Source: Lingula anatina
Lineage: Eukaryota > Brachiopoda > Lingulata > Lingulida > Lingulidae
Reading direction: 5' to 3'
Assembly (NCBI RefSeq): GCF_001039355.2
Contig: NW_019775683.1
Coordinates: 121,507 to 185,506, forward strand
Length of the DNA: 64,000 bases
The translations under genes and the position numbers were made by a program. Numbering within the stretch: position 1 is the stretch's first letter; each line of letters starts with the position of its first letter. Below the pieces are notes generated by a model. It made no database searches. It was not told where the DNA came from and saw only the letters and a program-made list of their open reading frames with translations. Positions 1 to 11,070 of the stretch are shown here, one piece after another.

Positions 1-38
1 TGGGTGTCTTCTTCGACGTGTAGCTCCCAGCCAAAGCT

Positions 39-3013
39 ATGCTGTTTTTCATTTTTCCTATTTGCATTATGCAACTTTCACATTTTCAGATACAAAATTT
101 GTTTAGTGAGAATCCTGTCTCCCGCCGAGTGGGTAATATTCGAGTGTTGTCCGGATGTCATTTTAACTTAACAAGGCAGTTATACGACCAGACGACTGCA
201 ACATTTGGAATGCCAATCAACTTGATGGAAGTCGCCATGAAAACGATGGACTCATCGTGTTTCTTTAATTACACCACAATGTTGGAGACGAACCGCAGGA
301 CCGTGGTTTTAATGGGTGTTGAACGAGAAAATTGCAGTCAGCTGACGAACAGCGCAAAAAGAAGTAAATTTGTCGACTTTCGGAAAACGGTCGACGGCTT
401 GATACAAGATGGCCTGGAGCACATGTCTCAAATTGTCTACGAAACTGAAAATGCATGGGGAAACAGTAACTTTACACAAGGTAAAAACTTTACAGCCAAC
501 GCTACTTCAAGCACGCATATATGTATCAAAGCATCGCCACAAAACCAGGACGTTCATGTTGGTCATGATCCTTCTTCATCAGATTTGAAAACTGTTTTCA
601 AAGATAGATATTTCTATTGCTTACCGAGGGTTGCAAGCGGACTGACAGACAGTTTTCGAATGACTGACTCTTGGTTCTCTAACAGCACATATTCTAAGTA
701 TTGTGGGATCGTCGAACTGTCAGAGGAGGTTTTCACAGCCACGGTGCTGTACGAGATGAACAAAGAAGAGTGCCTGGCCGAAAATATCCAAGAATACAAG
801 AAGTTGTACCTTTGCCTTCGACAAGACATATCAGAACAGTTATGGAAAACTCACGAACCAGGTCTATCCTGTCCATTTCGCCCCAGTGTACTTCCTGCGG
901 CAGTTTTAAATAACACGCAGGAACTGGCAAAGCTCGCATGTGCAATAGACGTTGATAAAATCAAACCACGTGTCCTGGAAATGGTGGTAAAAAGTGATCC
1001 ATTTGAATGCCTAATCTGGCTGTCCAGCGGTTCCGCTATGAAGATGAAAGACTTTATCTCGATGGTAAAAGTATACATTTATTCTGTGTATATTCTCTGT
1101 CCGTTGTCTTTTTTGTGCAACATTATCATAGTGGTCGTTATTGTGCGCGGCGAACGAAAACTGAAAGGAAGATCAGAAACCAAGACCTTCTTGTCTTGCA
1201 CCCTTGGAATAGCGCACTTCCTAAGAGCTGTGAGTGAATTATTGGTAGGGATAATGACCGATTTATATCAGAGAGTACATTTCACTGGATTCACAAGTGC
1301 CCTTTGCAGCACGTTATTCACTGCAGACATTTTCACCTCAGACTGGGCTGCAGTTCTCATCTTCATCATAACACTTGACAGATTTCTTTTTGTCTGTTTC
1401 CCGTTCAAAACCAGTTTCATATGCGCCAGAAAAAGTCTCTTCAGATCGGTAAGTGTTTTGAAGTAAAGAAAAGGACAGTTCTTAACAATTTAGATGCCTT
1501 TTGTTGTTTTTATTTGTTTTTATTTTCTTTCAAACGACTGCGCTTAAATTTTAAGACGTCAAATGCAATATTTTGCAAACCAACTATGAATTATGAAGTG
1601 AGATTCAGGGTAAGATTCCAGAATTTCAGAGCATAGTTGGACTTAATCTGTATGATCAGCGTGTACCTGTCATTATTGAAATAGACATTAAAGTCATAAT
1701 AACTTCGTTTTGGCCAAAAATTTTCCTGGTGTAAACGGGAATTTTCCCGTACTTACCAATGGTCAGCGACCCATTCCTACATTCATAGTTAGTCCAGGTT
1801 TTTTTCCTAGAAGTTTGGTTTTTTGTTAAAATCTCTTAAGAGATTTTAACAGACGGAGCCCTCTCTGACATTGCATAGTCACGCCATATCGAGCGAGAGG
1901 TTCTGGTGACCTACTTAAAACCGCGGAAAAGCAGACAGCTACAACACTATATAACAATAATATAAGATTCATACGATGTATTCGTCTTATTGCTCAAAAT
2001 TGCATTAAAATCTACAATGTGTGCAGTTCTGGACTTTTCGTTATCTCTTATGCCACCATTTGTTGCTTTGGTCTCGAATGAACGCGAAAATCCGCGTGAC
2101 ACCCCAACGTCATTGGCAGCGTATGCCTTGACGACCGTGAAGAAAGACATCGAAAGCCCCATTGACAAGCACAGATTTTAGTTTTACTGCAATAACAGCC
2201 GTTTTAGTGGTAAAATGCAATATAATATATTTCCATGCGTTGTTTACAATGTATTTCTTGCGGAATTTTGAATCTCAACGGAAGAGTTATTATTGCTTTA
2301 AGAGCAAGTTTTAAGCGACATGAAAAATCCCGATTTGTATTGAAACCATCTCTGTTGTCATTTTTCATGATGCAGTGATTCTCAACAGATATAATAGTTA
2401 AACATGCAATTTGCAGTAAATGATTTCTTATCAGTGTATGGAATTTAAAGGGCCCTAACCTTAACATACCCAGTAGCACATTTTAAATCTCTTTGTATTT
2501 TCCTTTTTTTTTAAATATACCCGAATTATCCATAATCGTTTACGTAAGTACGCTCGATATACCCTCTGTAGAGTTATCAGCGATATGTGTTTGAGTCACG
2601 CTCGTAATAAAGATGGAGTTATGTGACTTTTACTATGACATAAAAATTTAACACTAAAAAGAGGGTTTATAAATGTTTAACACCGATTTTTGGGATAGGG
2701 TGGATTATTATGTTATTTGCCAAATGGACAAAATTTCAAATACAATGCTTTTTTTAATAACTGAGAAAAATAACTCACATGACGTATGATTGGAAGATGT
2801 TGCTTTTGATTTGATCTTTCATATACAGTCATTACATATTAAAAAAACTGTTCAACTTCAAAATAATTTCATTGTTAAAAAGCTGCGTTGGGTGACTCAA
2901 CTTTTCACAAGAAGAAAAAAAAAATGAAAACTTGGTTTTACCATGATATTAACGTCACAGGGATCAAAAATCATTTGAGTTTGTTTCGTTTGTCATACGT
3001 TTTGTGTGTGTGT

Positions 3014-3049
<36 letters not shown>

Positions 3050-3738
3050 GGGGGAGGGGGAGGGAGGGACGAAGGATAATGTTACGTGCCCCACCATGTA
3101 CGTAGATCATTCAATGATATGCAGTAATTACACCACCTGACGTTTATCAGCCACCATAATCTTATATCACGAACCAGTCTCCGAAACTGTCACTTCTTTC
3201 ATTTTTGCAGATGGTTTATGCCGGGGCAGCAGCATCTGGAGCCGTGGCCTTTGCAAGCTTACTGTACACTGACGCCCCGTGTGCGTTAGCTGTTGAGAAA
3301 TACCATGGATGGCAGAGACGCTTAGGAATTGTAGCAGCAATACGCATCATCGGTAGAATCATGATGTTGTTCTCCATTATTGGGATGAACATCAAGATAA
3401 TACATTTTATCTGGTCTCAAAGAAAATCCCGAAAAGAACTCACATCTGGCAGGAGATATAAGAAAAAGAATAAGGAAATAATAAGCACCGTGTCTCTGTT
3501 GGTTTCGTCTCTTTTTTTCCTTATTCTTTGTACGACCTCTGTTGTAAGTATGGTTTTCATAGCATATGTGCCTGTTGAAGGAATACCTTTGTTTGTAGGG
3601 TATATTTTTTATGTTGGTAGAGTTGGCGAGTTGTTATACCATGCGTTCAATTTACTGGTTTTTCTAATCAGTGGTTCGGAATTCCGAGCACAGTTAAAGG
3701 AGTTGTTTACTCGAAACACTGCCAGTACACGAATTTAG
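39..3738 (+). CDS. Receptor A: two-exon 7TM receptor with large glycosylated ectodomain (intact)
   Basis: Spliced CDS: exon 1 39-1448, intron 1449-3210 (GTAAGT...TTTTTGCAG), exon 2 3211-3738, phase 0, 645 aa. Residues 1-23 are a hydrophobic signal peptide. Residues 24-341 form an ectodomain with 11 cysteines (40, 74, 99, 162, 194, 222, 245, 259, 278, 301, 324) and about eight N-glycosylation sequons. TM1 is ~342-370, TM2 ~382-407, TM3 ~421-452 with C423 and LDRF at 446-449 (DRY position). Exon 2 holds TM4 (~471-490), ECL2 with C494, TM5 (~508-537), a basic third intracellular loop, TM6 (~559-587), TM7 with NLLVF at 617-621 (NPxxY position) and a helix-8-like tail. This is a class A layout, but the TM6 CWxP motif is absent. 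Expected role: plasma-membrane G-protein-coupled receptor; ligand unknown. The start is fixed by the leader shared with paralogues (CCAAAGCTATG). Only 38 bp of upstream sequence are present, so its promoter lies outside the window. Confidence 0.85.
1825..1850. repeat. Perfect 26-bp palindrome in receptor A intron
   Basis: The half-site GTTAAAATCTCTT is followed immediately by its exact reverse complement, with no spacer. It lies about 375 bp into the intron. I saw no equivalent in the receptor B intron. It could be a remnant terminus of a foldback element or a chance cruciform; no function is assigned. Confidence 0.7.
3014..3069 (+). repeat. Poly-G tract near the 3' end of receptor A intron
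   Basis: Thirty-five consecutive G (3014-3048) are followed by further G-runs separated by single A. It follows a (TG)n run and lies about 160 bp upstream of the exon 2 acceptor. Receptors B and C carry G-runs at the corresponding place, so the tract is ancestral to this subfamily. On the sense strand it can form G-quadruplexes in the pre-mRNA. Confidence 0.9.
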
Positions 3739-5540
3739 GGACAGCCAATACAACATTTTATTTGCAATGCCCAGCCTCGGTTGGCAGTCTGACCGCAGTA
3801 TAGGATTATTTATTTGCTTTATCATGACATTAAGTGGGGACATACACTATTCAACAAAACTGTCTTTTTAATCCAACGTTTTGATTTCGAATATTTTACC
3901 TAACGTTTTTTCCTTAATGGATTAAAATGATTCTCAGATTCACGTTCATTTTTACCTAAGATTCGTACTAGTAAGTAAATTAGGCAAAATCAGTCGCAGT
4001 TATGGGATAAGACAAGTAATTAATCCTATTTACTTAATTTCGCATATCAGTGCTATCCACAGTGAAGGGTTTCATAAATGCATGTAAAATGCCAAATACT
4101 GCGAATGAGTGGAAATCGTCCAAGTTAGCCCGAATTGTCAACACATAGCTAAAATTCGACTGAGATCTCGCAGTAATTCCAGAACCAGGGTCCTGAAGGG
4201 ATGGATAATATCTGCCGTAATGCATGTCCGTAGGACAACTGTTACTTAGTATTTTAAGTTTTGCAGACACGAATCGATGGCCTTGTCGGACATATTTTTT
4301 TCCAATTAAACTAAGAATTGATGTTTCCAGACGTAGCTGTGTGCGTTTATTTTTGTTGAAGTTATGTAATTTATTAAATTCAGACAAGATTATGTTATTT
4401 ATAATTAAAGCTATACTTTTTCGGGATAAATGATTTATTTCAAATAGAACTCCCAACCCACCTTAATTAAATAAATGATAAAGAAAAGAAGAACCAAAAA
4501 TTACTAAATTAAATTCAAAATTTCATTTAATTACTTTTGTATTTTTAATTTTGTTAAATCAAATCATATAACTGTACATGTGATTTCAAATTAGAGCCAT
4601 TCCTTTTTATTGTCATGTTAAAGTGGAAAGCACGTACTTTTCTAATATAAAGTAGTCACTTTTTCATCCAGACGCCTTACCCATCAGCCTGTGTGAACGC
4701 TTCGAAAGACCGTCCGAAAATTACCGATTCCTATCCCTTCGCGTTTATAATAATAATATGGGCATGTAATATTTAATATTACTTGTACAGACATTTGTTA
4801 TGTAGGACATTTGTTCAGTGTGAAAAGAAATTATGTCCGGCAGGAATATATGTCCTGGCTCCGTATAAATACAGCTGGGAATCTGTAGGTCCAGGTAGGA
4901 CAGTACATCCCAGAGAACGTATGTCCAGAAGACATGTATTCCTTTCACACCGCTCAAAAATAATGGCAGATGATGTACTGACAGTCAATGAAACACGGCA
5001 GAAAACTTTCTTGTACTTTTTTTTTTTACCGAGAATCAATTCCAACCATATAAACGAGTACAAATGCCCTTGTTTGGTCATAAGAGAGTGGGCTGACCAC
5101 TCGGATGTTTAAAATTTCCGCTTCAGTGATTTTGTGATCAGCTGATACAAAACCATGCGTTTTTCCTGTCTCGTGATTGGTGTGAAATAATCAGATTCAA
5201 TATATGGTGATTAATTAAGCCTATTTAAGGTAGTCACCAAATCCAGTGTGACACATGACAAAAATTTTCAGTGATGCCATGTCTGACACTGGAAGAGCGA
5301 CTGCGGGCCCTGGGGGCTGGAGGCTGGAGGCTGGGCGGAACCAAAGAGATTTGATCACGTAACCTTGCATTTTAATGATCTTTTCTGACCTTTATTTCAC
5401 CTTGTGTGACTGAAAAATGGGTCATATTTCACACGAAAACTGTTTTTTTTCTTAATGTGCCAAAGGAACTTAAAATATTATTTGATAAATAAATGATGCG
5501 TTTTCATCGACTGTCAGTATATATACATTCTGCTTGTTTT
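3739..5540. other. 3' flank of receptor A, no gene recognised
   Basis: The first ~400 bp (3739-4150) align with the 3' flank of E' (40646-41050), so it is duplicated gene flank. Further on the sequence is AT-rich with a small foldback at 4816-4953 and a short GGAGGCT repeat near 5313-5335. Open frames here lack codon bias or recognisable domains. Confidence 0.6.
4816..4953. repeat. Small foldback element built on ATGTCC/GGACAT words
   Basis: The left arm begins CAGTGTGAAAAG and the right arm ends CTTTCACACCG, an imperfect inverted repeat. Between them GTCC/GGAC words recur at roughly 10-20 bp spacing in both orientations. No transposase is present. It overlaps a spurious 109-codon open frame. 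Best explained as a MITE-like hairpin element. Confidence 0.55.
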
Positions 5541-8500
5541 CTGTGGAAATACAGACTGCTGCACAACTGTAACGACATATGTTTGTTTTGAGTGGTATTC
5601 CGTAAAGCTCTCTGCGACTTTCTCTCATATTGATAAAAAGTAAGCCCTACCTCATGCTTTCTGACCAAATATTTTTCTTGTCTCCTTTTAAGGTATCTCT
5701 GACGATTTCCATAAAGAGTTTAAATCACCATTACATATAATCATGAACATTAACTTAATTAGATCACGGTATTTTCTTTGCACATCTATTTAATTTGGGG
5801 CTGGGGAAAGAATAAGAGGAATTCCCTGAAAATTAGCCAAATAGAAAACTAACAGAAACCCACTAAAATCAATATTGTTCTGACTATTAGCAATGTTGCT
5901 CTGTTATAAAACTTCATGATTTAATTTTGTTTTTTCTTAGGTAAGGTCAAATTTAACCTAAATTTGGTCTAAACATTAAAACAGCTTTAAGGTTTAAGGT
6001 TTTTTCTTTTAATTGTTTCATTTGTGCAAAACGGAACCCACGTGAGTGACCACGTCTTTATCAAAATGTAAATGACGATGATATACCAATTATTCATTGT
6101 AAAGTTTTTGTGAGGGAATAAACATATTGTTTACAGATAGATCGCACTATTTGTTCCTTTAAAATTCCCCCCCTGATTTTCTCTTCAGGTCTATCTCTCT
6201 GAGGCTCTCTGCCCTTGTTCTAGTTATAAAACTTCAATTCATTGATCTAATTATGTTTTTTCTTAGGTTAAGTGAAATTAAACTTAGATTTGGTGTAAAT
6301 ATTAAAAAGCATTTTAAAGATTAAGTTTTTTCATTGCTTCATTTATGTAAAACGGAACCCACATGAGTGCACTTTAATAAAATGTAAATGTGCATGTTAT
6401 ACCACGTATCCATTGTATAATTTATGTGAGGGAATAAATATATTGTTTACAGATGGATTTCTCTATTTGTTTCTTTTTTAAATCCCCACCCTGATTTTCT
6501 GTTCAAGTCTACCGCTGTAAAGTAAATACTGTTTTAAAATGTAAGTTTCTTCTTCCTAATAATAATTTGACATTCCGTACAGAGAAAACTATCTTTTGGC
6601 ACAGCCCGTCTACGCACACACATTGTGAGCATATTCAAATTGTCACCCATTTTTCAGTTTATAAGATTTGTGAATTGCAGTAGGTGAGTTTGCACAACAG
6701 TCACAATTCATGAGTGTGTGTTTTCTCAGGCTGCAGAAGTGTTTTCTTTCGTTTTAACATTGTATGTGTGAGTGCGTGTGAGCAATCGTGCCCCATGTCC
6801 TGGACAGTTGGAACCTTATTCCCCCATCTGCTTGTAAAGGCTCGGCTGCTCTGCCCTCTCATATATGTGTTATTGAACATATTTTCGTTTATTGAGAAAG
6901 ATACATGTACGCAGAATAAAGTCTTCTTTGTTATAGCATTTCTACTGCGTTAAGATTTTTTAAAATTATGCAACAGAAATTTGACTTGATGTAGAAACAA
7001 ACGGGTCAGCTATGAAACCCATGTTGGTTCATACAGAAGATATAGGTCTTATCACGATAGCCTAATCTAGAAACTCAAGTCACGAAGTGCCGAAAAGAGC
7101 ATTCCTCCTACCAACAGAGATCACACGCCTCAAATCACTAACCATTTATCATGTAAACCGATTCTTTAACTGGGAGAGAGACGTTGTCAAAGGAAATTTT
7201 TATGTACATTGATCTGCTTAATAATTTTTCAATTTGAAGCTAGTTGCCTAATTTAGCAGAATATCAGCAATGTAAACCCGCATCTACCAACATGCCCTCC
7301 TTTAGAAGAGACGAGGCCCGTTGGAAACAACTTTGATGGTCTGTAATAGAAGAAAAAACATTCTTTTTGCCAGAAAATGTCAACTGTCAAACTATTTTTG
7401 GTTTAGAATAGGCATTTGGATGTCAATTCGAATTATGATGAATCTTTCTAATTCTTCTTAATATCTTTTTATCAATAGCATAAGCCCAGCAAATCGACAG
7501 ATTTTGGTATAACATTTATACTGGTCTCTCCCCACCCTCCCCCCAGGACGAGAATTACCGGTACATGTTTTTAATTGATGAAATTGCAAATTCCAAGCGA
7601 TGTGTTCTGTAGAATGGTGGTATCTGATCTCATCATACGTTCCATTTCATTCGTGCAGGTGATATACTGCTTTTATAATGATAATGTTTCCTGAAAACGA
7701 AATTCTCTAATTGGTACATTTGCTGGCTCTTCAAGCTACGTTAGACGTGTCATGAAAATAATGACAGTATCTCTATTACAGAGGATTTACTGTAAAAAAT
7801 TACAATGGAAATTAAAATAATTTATAACGCAGTAAAGAATATTCATAATTAAGAAATGCATGTTACAGGATCTCACATTCTCATTATAAATAGAGAATAA
7901 TATTTTGTAACAAGTTAAGCTCTGCTCGGGTTTAATCACTTAATTGATTTGCACTTTTCGTGAACTAAATATGTTATTATAACAAGCCATCAAAACTTTG
8001 CTTTGGAATGCATACACTGGCAATTGTCTCAGTCGCAAAGCTGTGATTTGTTTTTAAAGGCAATTTGAAATACAATCCTTCAATGTGACTAAATGATTTA
8101 GTAACTTTAAGGCAAAGATTACCTTTCACCTGAAAATGATGCCTCAATATGCTCATAAAAACTCAAAGTTTGGTTAAATAGTCGAAACCAAACTATTGTT
8201 GGAAAAAGTAGGTGTTTAAACTCACCCTTCACATAACTACTAGTAGTTGGAGCTTTCTAACATTTACTTATCGACTTACTCTTTATACAAATACAAGAGT
8301 ATTAAACCCCATATCTCCGCAAATATCACACATTCACGCTTTTCTCTACATCATCTTCTGCGTGATCAAAAGAATTTCCCATTATAATGTGTCAATGACT
8401 CATTGAATATTTCCTTATGGGCAATTTCTGTGAGTCTTATTTGCAGTAATATATCTAGAATATTATATCCATTACATGTACACTGTACATATCATACTTG

Positions 8501-9971
8501 GATGGTTCCCAAAGTCCTGTCTGCAGTTGTCACATGTATACACGTGATAGAAAAATTACATTTTGATTGATAAATCATCCAATCAAATAAAACTTTACGA
8601 GACTTTGACATTTTCCGCTACAATTAGTTTCTGAAAATTTTGTTTGGTTGCCATTAGAGAAAAATATGTTATTTTTATATGTGGGGCCCATTTTGTATTT
8701 GTCAAAAAGGTTAAAAAATGAGTGGCATAGGAACCAAAATTTCTAGATTCTGAAATTTTCTCTTCGACTTTTTTAGCTCAACGAAAAGCTACCAACCTGG
8801 TTTACGTAGGAGAGCTCTCGTCGAACAGTTTAGGCACGAATTATCATTAACACAGTGCATGTTGATCGTGACCAAAATTAATGTATGATAAGGGAATGTG
8901 CGAGGCTGTACTAAGCATTTTCTCGCCCGATTACAGCTCTAATCACTTTTTGTTATGTACATGTACATGACCGCCACATGTTCGGTGGGGGCGAGATTGC
9001 ACTAAAGATATCTCATTCTGACTTATAAGAATTCATCGCAAAAATAGGCAATAGGAAACGAAAAATAGTAGAATAAACTGAGTCCATAGCCCAAGCCTGA
9101 CGAGGTAAAAATGACTATGATTTACGGACAGGCCCCGAATTTCAAAGATAACGGGAAATCCTCCTTTATCTGCATTTTCAAGGTGGGACAACAATATTTG
9201 CTGAAAATGCCTTTATAAGGCATTGGTTGCAGTCAGGATCGTAGGCTGTCGGCGGGGAGGGAGGGGGGGGGGAGGATAAGGGGTTTCCCCCTTAGAGATT
9301 TCTGAGAAACATTTTTGAGTATCTTAAAACCTTTTCTCCATTCCGAAATCGCGGTCCACCACAAGTCTCTTTCTTTTCTTTTAGTGAGCGAGAAGATAAG
9401 TATCACAGGTAATATAAATATCCTGTTTACATGTATTGCAGTCCTTCAATAGCCCCCATTCCTGCAAAAAACCATTGCCTGATGTTAATGTGAGTTTTCA
9501 GAATTAGAAATATGGCATGTCTGGGTTGACAGAGCTGCAGCTTCACTATGCACAAAGAGGCAAGAAGACATAAGTCACCATATTTTACAAATATCTTACA
9601 GATTACTTTTCGTGCATAACGTGAAGAAATAGCACATAACCTCGTTATATCATTCCCCAACTTTTTGCTCTTTACAGTATGGACGAAAAATAAAAGAGAA
9701 CACTTATCATCAGAAATTATAAGCAGGTAGGCTTATAAGTGTGCATTCTCAGCATGCTACCCTGGATATAATACTAATGTCCATTTTAACTAAAGTTGTA
9801 GATAGTTCAACATCTCGTGAAAGCTGATGTCTATATTTTCATTTTGATGTTTTCACATATCGCTTGGGACGCTTTGATATTTAAGACATTGTGTCGTCGA
9901 TCTTTTCCCTTTGTCTCGCTTAAGCATAACAAGTTCAGCTGGCATAAAATTATGCCTGACGAAGAAAATGG
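5541..9971. repeat. Duplicated intergenic block, unit 1
   Basis: No gene recognised. The block aligns by eye with 14880-19060, 25419-28019 and 28998-32860. Shared landmarks are GCACAACAGTCACAATTCATG near 6690, GGCAATTGTCTCAGTCGCA near 8020, GTTGATCGTGACCAAAATTA near 8861 and AGCTTCACTATGCAC near 9540. 5541-5800 also aligns with the 3' flanks of C (21985-22160) and E' (43365-43600). A second internal near-repeat occurs at 5936-6180 versus 6222-6490. The open frame at 6714-6953 recurs in degraded form in the other units and looks non-coding. Confidence 0.75.
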
Positions 9972-10825
9972 ATTTACAGTATATGTAGCCAAATGTTCAC
10001 AAGCACAACGAAGCTCTGTTTTTGCTCCAAAATAAGGAAGATAAGTCCATATGACTGAAAATTGTCATTTATTAATGACGAAAACTATAATAAGATACAA
10101 AGTTACAAAACTGGTGAGATAATATAACATACCCTAAACTATTTAAGTGACAAAATATAAAAATAATAAAGTATGTTCATGAGTGTAACCAAGATTAATT
10201 AAGAAAAATATGTGAAATCACAACAGCTATAGGAGCAAAAAGTTGCCCTTGCCCCCCAAAAAAATATAAATAAATAAATAAATAAAAAGCTACAAATAAA
10301 AAAGTATAAATTAAAGTAAGTTAAATAGTGTCACCAAGATTAATTAAGAAGAAAATGATAAACAATAATAACAACTATTGAAGCAAAAAGTTGGTACAAA
10401 TGAAAAATAAAGACAACACAAGGATGAAGGCAGGTTGTAGGGGATGGTGGAGGGTGTACAAATACCAATAAAGAAACGTAAGTAATAATACAATGTAGCT
10501 GCTAATACTGCGGGTAAATATCTCCGCAGCTAAAAAGCTGAATGACTTCTCACTGATGCAGCTCGATAGAAATAGTTCCCAAAACAACTTTCATAAAATA
10601 AAAATGTGTGTGCCTAGATACACAGCAGCTAAGCCATTTCAAAAACTCTGGACATCTGTCATCACCTTGCCTTGGTCAACTACTTAAGGTCAAAATGTGC
10701 AGACACAAGACCCAAACTAAGACTATTTCCTATACACAAAATGTTGACGTATTATCAAAAAGTTATTACCACCACTAAAAACAAACCATTTCCTACATAA
10801 ATACAATTATCTTAATTGTAGTTTT
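9972..10825. repeat. Unit-1-specific insertion, AT-rich, unidentified
   Basis: The paralogous spacer reads directly from the GAAGAAAATGGA-type sequence into the TTGTTGTGCGTGC sequence (compare about 19025-19060), whereas here about 855 bp intervene. The inserted DNA is AT-rich, has (AATA)n near 10268-10290 and a repeated AAGATTAATTAAGAA motif (10192 and 10338). No terminal repeats or coding domain are recognised. It is an insertion in unit 1 or a loss from the other units; the family is unknown. Confidence 0.5.
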
Positions 10826-10977
10826 TGAAAATTGTTGTGCGTGCCGTCTCTGTGAAGATACTGTTTTCTTACGTATGTTATTTCGCAGACAGTTCTGCAC
10901 GGAACATTTAAACATGAAACCGAAACAATTAAACCTTTCATCATTTATCCTTGTCTATCACGAAATTAATCACACCA

Positions 10978-10987
10978 CATATATAAG
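10978..10987 (+). promoter_or_regulatory. TATA-like box of receptor B
   Basis: CATATATAAG lies about 85 bp upstream of the receptor B ATG. The same segment upstream of C reads CATATAAAAGC (19223). An upstream conserved stretch with GCACGGAACATTTAAACATG precedes it by about 70-80 bp in both units and recurs near 32955 and 34695. Conservation among paralogues is partly due to duplication, so the promoter role is an inference. Confidence 0.5.
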
Positions 10988-11070
10988 CAAAGCTGGTGAG
11001 GTCTGTCCATTTTCCAACGTTTTCTTAGTACATTCGTAACTTCTTTGGCGTGTAACTTCAAGCCAAAGCT

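Noticed and set aside
2888-3079. Open frame ending in a long poly-glycine run
   Set aside because: It is the poly-G intron tract of receptor A read as codons; no paralogue supports coding.
4034-4456. 140-codon minus-strand open frame downstream of receptor A
   Set aside because: The aligned flank of E' (about 40900-41050) does not keep the frame and no domain is recognisable.
6714-6953. Cysteine-containing open frame recurring near 15372, 25703 and 29184
   Set aside because: It recurs because the spacer is duplicated; frames, lengths and stops differ in every copy, so it is not under coding constraint.
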